This document shows, piece by piece, positions 1-5,941 of a stretch of 9,793 nucleotides of DNA; positions within the stretch are counted from its first letter, which is position 1, and every line of letters begins with the position of its first letter. The position numbers and the translations under genes are program-made. Under the pieces are notes generated by a model that was not told the origin of the DNA, did no database searches, and saw nothing but the letters and a program-made list of their open reading frames with translations. The DNA lies in NCBI GenBank assembly GCA_045538015.1, contig JAZSQO010000016.1, positions 1 through 9,793 on the forward strand. The letters run 5' to 3'. The stretch comes from SIG598 sp045538015 (GTDB lineage: Bacteria; Bacillota; Clostridia; Oscillospirales; Acutalibacteraceae).

Positions 1-3
1 ATA

Positions 4-32
4 ATTTTACACTATCGCAGGGTTTGTGTCAA
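4..32 (-). promoter_or_regulatory. Outward-reading promoter at left edge
   Basis: Read on the minus strand, a consensus -35 TTGACA (27-32) is followed after exactly 17 bp by a -10 TAAAAT (4-9). It points off the left edge of the window and begins just after the stop codon of the ATP-grasp gene. A gene on the minus strand beyond position 1 probably has its own transcription start. The match is seen directly; activity is inferred. Confidence 0.6.
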
Positions 33-75
33 GGTGTTTGGGCACAGGTTTCGGCGCAGATGAGAGCAATGAAGA

Positions 76-1161
76 TCAGGCGTTTTTCATTACTCCTCTG
101 AGCCCCAGCTTTTTCATTATGCCGTCCAGCTCCCGGCGGAAGCCGACCTGTGTCGGGATCTGCCAGCCGACATACTGTCCTCTTGCATTTCCCTCAACCA
201 TTATCCAGCCGTCATCGGTGAGAGCCAAATCCCAGCCGGTGTAGCGGTTGCCCTCAATCACCGTCGCAAGCTCTTTTGCCAGAGCCACTGCTTCGTTCCA
301 GCGGGGAATTGCGAAGCCGATAAGTCGCTTGCCGGTTTCGGGATGAATGTCAAAGGTCGCACCGGTTTCGTCTGCGGTATGGGTTATGGTGCCTGACACA
401 GGATCTACTGAGCAAAGAATGCCGCCCGCGCCGCCGTTGTCGACTACCGCATCGCCTCTGCCAACTCTCAAGAAGGGATGTATAACGTCGATATCGTCGT
501 CGCTGTAATAGATCGTAGTCAATCGCATTGTGTTCACCGAGGAGGGATGCAGCTCCGCAAGCTCAGCGCACTGAACGATGACCTCCTCGGCAAGGAAACC
601 ATCGGGGTATCCCTCGGAAAGCTGAGAGATCAACGCGTCGATATCGCCGGATGCGGTATCGACGATCCTGACCCCCTGACCGCAGCACTTGTCAAAGGGC
701 TTTACGATGATACGGGAGTGCTTTTCCAGAAATGCGCGCAGCTCAGCGGTATTCCTGCCGCTCACCGGAAGGAGCTCACGCTTGTAATACTTGCCGAAAT
801 GCTCATAGGTCTTTACCTTATCGTCAAATATTATCTGATTCTCCTTGCGGTTCATTCGCTCGCAGAAAGGGATATGTTCAATATCCGACACGAACTCCAG
901 CCGCCGCTCATCGGACAGATTCTCAAAATTATAAAGAAAATACTCGTCAAACATGAACTTGTGATCGTAGAACATGCGCAGCATATCCTTCGCAAGCGCC
1001 TTTCGCCTTGAGGGAGCGACATTCTCGCCGAGGAAAGCGGTGATCATTCGGTCGGCTTTGACCTTGCGCTCGTACTTCTTGTAAGCATTTGATTTGTAAA
1101 GCTTCCTGACAACAGGCACCTTGCGCGGAAGTTTCTTGATTTTGCTTAATACGGATCCCAT
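76..1161 (-). CDS. Sugar-transfer-associated ATP-grasp protein
   Basis: A 361-residue cytoplasmic protein of the ATP-grasp fold, resembling the 'sugar-transfer associated ATP-grasp' family found in capsule and surface-polysaccharide clusters. Such enzymes are predicted to use ATP to join a carboxylate (often an amino acid or hydroxy acid) to an amine or hydroxyl; the true substrates here are unknown. The basic N-terminus (residues 1-40) lacks a signal peptide. ATP-grasp hallmarks follow in order: a VKP lysine at 154 with a CGQG loop (160-163), an acidic EE pair at 192-193, the family-like HPSSVNTMRL stretch (205-214), a DNGGAGG loop (241-247), and the C-terminal metal-binding VEGNARG (E323, N325). 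An in-frame ATG lies 30 nt upstream at 1191, but the start at 1161 is chosen because GAGGTGA sits 5 nt before it and the upstream ATG lies next to the -10 box. It is divergent from the glycosyltransferase. No terminator is seen after the stop. Confidence 0.85.
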   Translation of the reverse strand: MGSVLSKIKKLPRKVPVVRKLYKSNAYKKYERKVKADRMITAFLGENVAPSRRKALAKDMLRMFYDHKFMFDEYFLYNFENLSDERRLEFVSDIEHIPFCERMNRKENQIIFDDKVKTYEHFGKYYKRELLPVSGRNTAELRAFLEKHSRIIVKPFDKCCGQGVRIVDTASGDIDALISQLSEGYPDGFLAEEVIVQCAELAELHPSSVNTMRLTTIYYSDDDIDVIHPFLRVGRGDAVVDNGGAGGILCSVDPVSGTITHTADETGATFDIHPETGKRLIGFAIPRWNEAVALAKELATVIEGNRYTGWDLALTDDGWIMVEGNARGQYVGWQIPTQVGFRRELDGIMKKLGLRGVMKNA

Positions 1162-1166
1162 ATTTA

Positions 1167-1173
1167 TCACCTC
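1167..1173 (-). promoter_or_regulatory. Ribosome binding site fixing the ATP-grasp start
   Basis: Minus-strand GAGGTGA is separated by 5 nt (TAAAT) from the ATG at 1161. This decides for the shorter reading frame rather than the in-frame ATG at 1191. Confidence 0.8.
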
Positions 1174-1190
1174 AGAAAATACTGCAATCA

Positions 1191-1218
1191 ATTATAGTAT
1201 ATTTGCCGATAAAGTCAA
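1191..1218 (-). promoter_or_regulatory. Promoter of the ATP-grasp gene
   Basis: On the minus strand, -35 TTGACT (1213-1218), a 16-bp spacer and a perfect -10 TATAAT (1191-1196). The expected start of transcription is about 1184, giving a short leader of about 23 nt before the ATG. It faces away from the glycosyltransferase promoter 40-odd bp to the right. Confidence 0.75.
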
Positions 1219-1241
1219 GTTGCATCACTGCGAGAGCTGTG

Positions 1242-1255
1242 CGGCTGCGCAGCCG
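1242..1255. promoter_or_regulatory. Perfect 14-bp palindrome between divergent promoters
   Basis: CGGCTGCGCAGCCG is identical to its own reverse complement. It lies 6 bp upstream of the plus-strand -35 box and 23 bp upstream of the minus-strand -35 box, the position expected of a shared operator. As RNA it would form only a 5-bp stem with a GCGC loop and no U-run, so it is not a terminator. The symmetry is seen; an operator role is inference. A short dispersed palindromic repeat is the alternative. Confidence 0.45.
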
Positions 1256-1261
1256 ACGCCC

Positions 1262-1290
1262 TTGACATTGACATTCCGAAACATTATCAT
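1262..1290 (+). promoter_or_regulatory. Promoter of the GT2/fusion operon
   Basis: -35 TTGACA (1262-1267), a 17-bp spacer and -10 TATCAT (1285-1290). A second TTGACA is directly abutted at 1268-1273 but has only a poor -10 partner (AATAAC at 1291). The leader to the ATG at 1322 would be about 25 nt. Confidence 0.75.
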
Positions 1291-1321
1291 AATAACACAA
1301 AAACAGCAAAGGGTGGTAGAA

Positions 1322-2287
1322 ATGAGCGCGCCAAAGGTAAGCGTCATCTGTCTGCTTTACAACATGAAGGATTATATCGCGCAGGCTCTTGACGGGATGC
1401 TGATGCAGAAAACCGATTTCCCTTTTGAAATAATCGTACACGACGATGCCTCGACCGACGGCTCTGCCGAAATACTGCGTGAATATGCGGAAAAATATCC
1501 CGACATAATCGTGCCGATCTATCAGGAGAAAAACCAGTACTCTCAGAATGTCAAGATCACGCCGACATTCATTTTCCCCAGAGTGCGCGGAGAATATATC
1601 AGCTACTGCGAATGTGATGATTACTGGACAGACCCCTGTAAGCTCCAGAAGCAGTATGATTTTATGGAAGCGCATCCGGATTACTCGCTGTGTGCGGCAA
1701 AAGTCAGACAGGTAAACTGCAGCGATCCATCTGTCCCCGACAAGCTGATAGGTCCCTTTGAAACCGGAGAGGTTACTATTGAACAGATCCTCGGGCAAAT
1801 GGATAAACAGGCTTTTTGTACATGCTCGCTCTTTATCAGAAAGAAAGTCCTGTTTGAGCGACCGGCGGATTTTCCGGGCAAGGGCGAGCGTGTGATCATT
1901 CTGTGGCTTGCTCTCAACGGCAGGGTGTGGTTCATAAACGAAGAGGTAGGCGTTTATCGCCGTGCACGCCCCGGCTCATGGACAGAGCGCAGCTGGAAGA
2001 AGGGTAACGAAACCAAAATACAGACCTATTTCGGCTACATAAGAGTATATAAAAGCTTTAACGACTACTGCGGCAGAAAGTACGATGACATCATAAAGAA
2101 GATCCTGCTTCGGTATATGAAAATGTCCCTCCGTGCAGGATGTTCCATGAAGCGCATTAAAGGAGATGAGATCAAGGGCTGTTACGATATCCTTGACTCT
2201 GCGCAGAAACGGGAGCTTGCTGTCTACAAGCTGCTGCTCCCCGCCAGAAAGGCCGCACACGCGATAAAAAAGAAGCTCAGAAAGTAA
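1322..2287 (+). CDS. Family 2 glycosyltransferase
   Basis: A 321-residue cytoplasmic GT-A fold glycosyltransferase of family GT2, which transfers a sugar from a nucleotide donor onto a growing glycan. The sequence shows the N-terminal KVSVICLLYN strand (5-14), the nucleotide-binding HDDAS motif (40-44), and the metal-binding acidic motif ECDDYW (97-102). The later catalytic region around the LALNGRVWFINEEVGVYR stretch (196-213) resembles those of capsule and LPS-type GT2 enzymes. The very basic C-terminus (KKKLRK) may associate with the membrane; there is no membrane span. The frame is open upstream to 1121, but the ATG at 1322 is preferred because it follows a GGGTGG ribosome site and a near-consensus promoter, and longer readings would run into the divergent gene. 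The next gene starts 60 nt downstream with no terminator between, so the two are probably co-transcribed. Donor and acceptor cannot be told from sequence. Confidence 0.88.
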   Translation: MSAPKVSVICLLYNMKDYIAQALDGMLMQKTDFPFEIIVHDDASTDGSAEILREYAEKYPDIIVPIYQEKNQYSQNVKITPTFIFPRVRGEYISYCECDDYWTDPCKLQKQYDFMEAHPDYSLCAAKVRQVNCSDPSVPDKLIGPFETGEVTIEQILGQMDKQAFCTCSLFIRKKVLFERPADFPGKGERVIILWLALNGRVWFINEEVGVYRRARPGSWTERSWKKGNETKIQTYFGYIRVYKSFNDYCGRKYDDIIKKILLRYMKMSLRAGCSMKRIKGDEIKGCYDILDSAQKRELAVYKLLLPARKAAHAIKKKLRK

Positions 2288-2347
2288 GACCGTCGGCTCG
2301 CTCGGACAATAGGAAATGGTCAAGGAGTATTAAGGTGAGGTTGAATA

Positions 2348-5269
2348 ATGGAACGCATCAAAACAAAAGCCAAAATCCCATACTGGGATAATTTCAAGGG
2401 TATATTGATAATACTGGTGGTGTTTTCGCACTGCCTGTTTGACTATCAGAGCATTCCTCTGATCGGTGTGGTTACTCGCGCGATATATCTTTTTCATATG
2501 CCGGCGTTTATTTTCACGACCGGATATCTGAGCAAAAGCCAAAAAGCAAGAAGCTCCGGTTCCTATTTCAGGCTGCTGACGTTGTTCTTCGTTTTCAGTC
2601 TTGTGATGATGGCAGGGAACTATATTGTCAATTCCTCAGACCTGAGGTTTCTGACCCCATACAACTCCCTCTGGTACATTCTTGCGGTTATCGCGTGGCG
2701 ATTTACCGCTGAAAGGCTTTCAAAGGTCAACGGGATCGTTATATGGTCGGTCGTGCTGTCTCTTGCGGTCGGACTGTTCCCCGATGTTGACAATATGCTC
2801 GCTGCGGCAAGGATCTTTGCGTTTTATCCCTTCTTTATTATCGGATACAAGTTCCCTGTCGAAAAATTCGAGAGGTTCCTCGGCAGTCGTCGTGTCGGAC
2901 ACTGCCTGTTGGGATGGCTGATACTTCTGGTATCTGCTGTTGTTGCCATTGCTGCTGCGGCGAAGCTGAAATACAGCACAAACGATCTGCTGATGAATTC
3001 CTACGAGTCCGCGGGAGATGTTATAAGGCGAGTAATAATGCTTTCGGTCTCTGCTCTTGTAATTATCGGTATGGTTCTGGCAATGCCCAACAGAAAGTTC
3101 CCGCTGATAACTACCGCAGGCAGATACTCTCTGTGGATCTATCTCTTCCATCGTTTCCCGACACTGTTCATTGTCAAGGTCCTTGAGTCGCGCAGCACGA
3201 TGATCGTTGGTCTGGCGGCGGGTGCTTTAACACTGGTGCTCGTTGTGCTGTTTGGCAACAAATACATAGCGCGGTTTATGGATAAGTTTACGGATAAGCT
3301 GTGCGGCGTTATATTCTATAACGACAAAGGCAGGTATTCAAAGCTGATAAGAGTCTCTGCCTGCCTGCTCATCGCAGTAGTGATCGTCGCTGCACCCTTT
3401 GTGAATTCCGTTGTGACGGTTGACGATATTCTCAATTTCGGGAAAAAGTCTGCCGCGGCAGCTGAGGATATTATTTACGATCAGCTCTCTGCAGAACAGA
3501 GTGAAAAGCTTTCCGATGATGTAAGATTGCTTTTTACCGGCGATTTGATACTGCTTGAGGATCAGGTCAAAAATGGCCGCAGCGGCGACAGCTATGACTT
3601 TTCCGATGTGTTCCAGTATGCAAAACCGTACATCAGCGACGCGGATCTGGCTGTCGGCGTGTTTGAAGGCCCTACTGCGGGAGTGGAAGTCGGATATTCA
3701 ACAAGCAATTACGGTGACAACAAGACTCTGTCCCTGAATTTCCCTGATGAATTTGCAAGGGATGTAAAAATTGCCGGCTTTGATTTTGTTACGACCGCCA
3801 ACAATCACCTGCTGGACAAGGGCGTTCCCGGAGCGATGAGGACTCTTGATGTTCTTGAAGAATACCAGCTGGATCATATCGGATCCTACAGAAATTCCGA
3901 GGAAAAGCAGCAGGTGAAAATAATCGAGGTCGACGGAATCAAAATCGCGTTCCTCGCCTACACTTACGGAACAAACGGACACAAGGTTGACGATCTGTTA
4001 TCCGGCGAGCTTTCCTATATTTCCTCGTTCATTGTTTCTCCCGACAGCGAAAATTTCGAAAGCGTACGGAATAGCGTTGAGCAGGATTTTGAAAGAGCAA
4101 AAGCGGAAAACCCCGATCTGATCGTGGTAATGCCTCACATGGGCTCGCAGTTTGCCAATGAGCCTGACAGCTATCAGACGGCCTGGAACGAAGTGTTCCT
4201 GAGTCTCGGCGCAGATATAATTTTCAGCGATCACACTCATTCGGTACAGCCGGTGGAGGTGATAAGCTATCAGGACGAAGAAAGAATCATCATCAACTGC
4301 CCCGGCAACTTTGCAAACATTTATCGTGAACATAACGGCGACGCCAGCGCAATGGTCGAGGTATATATTGACAGAACAACGCGAAAACCTGAAGCCGCTG
4401 CAGTTATACCCATGTGGACACACTCCAGTATTTCGGGTAATTACAGAGCGCTTCCAATATTCTCTATTCTTAACAACGAAGAGCTGTTATCGCAGCTCAG
4501 CACAAATGACCTTGAAAGAGTCAGTGAGGTGCAGAAGCATATTACGGAAGTTATGCTGGGAGCAGAGGTCCCTGTTAACGGCGTACAGGAAAGATACTTC
4601 CTGACCGAAGCCGGCTATCAGGCAAGCAGAACCTCGCCCATGGAGATTTCCGAGAAGATACGTCAAAGTGAGTTTTACGCGCTTCTGTCCAACTCCGATT
4701 CGGTATGCTTTGTCGGTGACAGCATTACCGAGGGCACGAAAAACGGTGGGTTTGGCTGGTATGGCCCCGTACAGGATCATCTGAAGAGCTGCACCAGTGT
4801 ATCCAAGGGCGGCGGGACCGTAAAGACGATCCTCCCGCAGGCAGAAGGTGGACACTCACTTTATATCGTTGCGCTCGGCACAAATGATGTACGCTATCGT
4901 GACGAGTCGATATGCGCAATGACAGCTGAGGAGTATATTTCCGAAATTGACAGCTTTGTCAGAAGGATAAGAAGCAGCACTCCCGATGCTGAAATAGCTT
5001 TTGTCGCACCGTGGTGTGCGCTGGAAAACGACAAGGTCAGCGCATTGCCCGCGAAGAAGAAAGATGCAATGCTGAAGGAATATTCCGACGCTCTGCAGGC
5101 TTACTGCAATGAGAATGATCTGTGGTATTCCGATCCGAATGATGATATTATGCGCGTTATGGCGTTTGAGGTCCAGAGCGATTATCTCGTAGACCATATT
5201 CATCCGAACCGCTACAAGGGCATAGAGCTTTACTGCAGACTGACTCTGGAAAACATGAACAGAGGATAA
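2348..5269 (+). CDS. AT3 acyltransferase-CapA-SGNH triple-domain fusion
   Basis: A 973-residue membrane protein with three enzyme-like modules. Residues about 11-310 form an acyltransferase-3 domain with many membrane spans; the conserved His is in FSHCL (H28), followed by LFHMPAFIFTTGYL (48-61) and the typical late motif SLWIYLFH (261-268). A further span at about 335-356 should place the rest outside the cell. Residues about 391-690 are a CapA-like metallophosphatase domain: GD (398-399), ANNHLLDKG (484-492), HMG (597-599) and SDHTH (627-631). Residues about 784-968 are an SGNH/GDSL esterase domain with all blocks: GDSITEG (Ser792), GGG (821-823), GTND (Asn846) and DHIHPN (Asp949, His952). 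AT3-SGNH pairs such as OatA or OafA acylate wall or O-antigen sugars using the extracellular SGNH part; by analogy this enzyme probably O-acylates an exported glycan. The CapA insert is unusual and its role is unknown. AAGGTGAGG lies 7 nt before the ATG. It follows the GT2 gene by 60 nt. No frameshift is seen. Confidence 0.9.
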   Translation: MERIKTKAKIPYWDNFKGILIILVVFSHCLFDYQSIPLIGVVTRAIYLFHMPAFIFTTGYLSKSQKARSSGSYFRLLTLFFVFSLVMMAGNYIVNSSDLRFLTPYNSLWYILAVIAWRFTAERLSKVNGIVIWSVVLSLAVGLFPDVDNMLAAARIFAFYPFFIIGYKFPVEKFERFLGSRRVGHCLLGWLILLVSAVVAIAAAAKLKYSTNDLLMNSYESAGDVIRRVIMLSVSALVIIGMVLAMPNRKFPLITTAGRYSLWIYLFHRFPTLFIVKVLESRSTMIVGLAAGALTLVLVVLFGNKYIARFMDKFTDKLCGVIFYNDKGRYSKLIRVSACLLIAVVIVAAPFVNSVVTVDDILNFGKKSAAAAEDIIYDQLSAEQSEKLSDDVRLLFTGDLILLEDQVKNGRSGDSYDFSDVFQYAKPYISDADLAVGVFEGPTAGVEVGYSTSNYGDNKTLSLNFPDEFARDVKIAGFDFVTTANNHLLDKGVPGAMRTLDVLEEYQLDHIGSYRNSEEKQQVKIIEVDGIKIAFLAYTYGTNGHKVDDLLSGELSYISSFIVSPDSENFESVRNSVEQDFERAKAENPDLIVVMPHMGSQFANEPDSYQTAWNEVFLSLGADIIFSDHTHSVQPVEVISYQDEERIIINCPGNFANIYREHNGDASAMVEVYIDRTTRKPEAAAVIPMWTHSSISGNYRALPIFSILNNEELLSQLSTNDLERVSEVQKHITEVMLGAEVPVNGVQERYFLTEAGYQASRTSPMEISEKIRQSEFYALLSNSDSVCFVGDSITEGTKNGGFGWYGPVQDHLKSCTSVSKGGGTVKTILPQAEGGHSLYIVALGTNDVRYRDESICAMTAEEYISEIDSFVRRIRSSTPDAEIAFVAPWCALENDKVSALPAKKKDAMLKEYSDALQAYCNENDLWYSDPNDDIMRVMAFEVQSDYLVDHIHPNRYKGIELYCRLTLENMNRG

Positions 5270-5279
5270 AAAAGAATGT

Positions 5280-5316
5280 CCCCCTGATGCAGAAAAAACG
5301 ATCCTGCATCAGGGGG
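5280..5316. terminator. 13-bp perfect hairpin after the fusion gene
   Basis: Arms 5280-5292 (CCCCCTGATGCAG) and 5304-5316 (CTGCATCAGGGGG) pair perfectly around an 11-nt A-rich loop, 10 nt after the stop codon. On the plus strand only TAAATTTA follows, a weak U-tract. On the minus strand the stem is followed by ACATTCTTTTTT. It is probably a bidirectional terminator, possibly stronger for minus-strand transcripts. Confidence 0.8.
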
Positions 5317-5536
5317 TAAATTTATGTCAGAAAAGAGACAAGCTCATGCACTGCGCTAAGACCGGGCTGTTTTCCGGAAATCGCCTTTATCCAGCAAGGC
5401 GTCACTGATCTTCAGACAGACAAAGCTGAGCGGCACCGAAATTGCCAACGTTGCACCTAACAGACCAAGCAAGCCGGAAATTGAAAAATTGCAGTAGAAT
5501 TTGATGCTCCGGTATACTCTCATTAATACACAAAAC
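5317..5536. other. Intergenic gap with no convincing gene
   Basis: This lies between the two convergent terminator hairpins. The only suggestive frame is on the minus strand from an ATG at 5523 to a stop at 5356 (55 residues, hydrophobic middle GLLGLLGATLAISVPLSFV). It has no ribosome binding site and only weak promoter-like sequence, so it is not called as a gene. It could be a degraded remnant of a small membrane protein. Confidence 0.4.
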
Positions 5537-5572
5537 AACAAAGTCCGCCGCATTATTGCGCCGGACTTTGTT
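5537..5572 (-). terminator. Terminator of the TRAP operon
   Basis: An 11-bp perfect stem (5537-5547 with 5562-5572), then a C-C mismatch, a 3-bp CGC/GCG stem and an ATTATT loop. On the minus strand it begins 11 nt after the small membrane protein's stop and is followed by GTTTTGTGTATT, a moderate U-tract. It may also act on plus-strand transcripts. Confidence 0.8.
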
Positions 5573-5583
5573 CTGTACTGCAA

Positions 5584-5928
5584 TTATTTTGCGCAATCAA
5601 CGCTTTCCTCGATAGCTTCAGCTTCCTGCACAGAAGCACTCTCCTGCTTCTGTGCTTTTTTCTTGTCGCTCTTTGCGGAAAGGGCAGACTCGCCGCAGAG
5701 ATACATCGCGAAAAGTCCCAGAAGCACCATGGATGTGGACGCGTAGATGATGTAGGGGAATATGGTTTTGTAGATGAACGCACATATTTCGGTAGCGGTT
5801 TCGCCGCCGATAATGAGTGCGGCAACATAGCCGAAGAAGGTAAGACCGCCCGCAAAAAGGCAGATCATTATTCCGTAGCCGTAAATGAGCTTGAGCCCGC
5901 TGCCTATTTTAGCAAAAAACGCTTTCAT
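5584..5928 (-). CDS. Small membrane protein beside TRAP large permease
   Basis: A 114-residue protein with two clear hydrophobic spans (about 18-41 and 56-78) and a highly charged tail from about residue 85 (SDKKKAQKQES, then acidic), probably cytoplasmic. It starts 13 nt after the large permease. Its ribosome site AAGGAGGTGG overlaps the permease stop codon (TAAGGAGG), so the two are surely translated from one message. By position it could be the small TRAP subunit (DctQ role). However, it is shorter than usual for DctQ, seems to have fewer than four membrane spans, and follows rather than precedes the large subunit; I do not recognise a DctQ signature. The function is therefore inferred from neighbourhood only. 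The codons for the charged tail contain a plus-strand terminator hairpin (see 5628-5661). Confidence 0.8.
   Translation of the reverse strand: MKAFFAKIGSGLKLIYGYGIMICLFAGGLTFFGYVAALIIGGETATEICAFIYKTIFPYIIYASTSMVLLGLFAMYLCGESALSAKSDKKKAQKQESASVQEAEAIEESVDCAK
5628..5661 (+). terminator. Plus-strand terminator embedded in minus-strand CDS
   Basis: Arms 5628-5638 (GCACAGAAGCA) and 5645-5655 (TGCTTCTGTGC) form a perfect 11-bp stem with a 6-nt loop, followed on the plus strand by six T (5656-5661) and CTTGT. This has the full form of an intrinsic terminator for rightward transcripts, yet it lies inside the 3' part of the minus-strand small membrane protein gene. It would stop read-through from the fusion gene before it runs antisense through the TRAP genes. 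On the minus strand no U-run follows. Confidence 0.75.
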
Positions 5929-5941
5929 TTACGCCACCTCC

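Noticed and set aside
478..1011. Long plus-strand frame inside the ATP-grasp gene
   Set aside because: It is antisense to a gene with clear ATP-grasp motifs and has no recognisable domain or ribosome site.
1121..1321. N-terminal extension of the glycosyltransferase
   Set aside because: It would overlap the start of the divergent ATP-grasp gene and cover both promoters. The family N-terminus begins at 1322.
2316..2333. Five-codon frame (MVKEY) just upstream of the fusion gene, with AGGAA before it, as a leader peptide
   Set aside because: It is very short and has no attenuator hairpin or codon bias. Chance is the simplest explanation.
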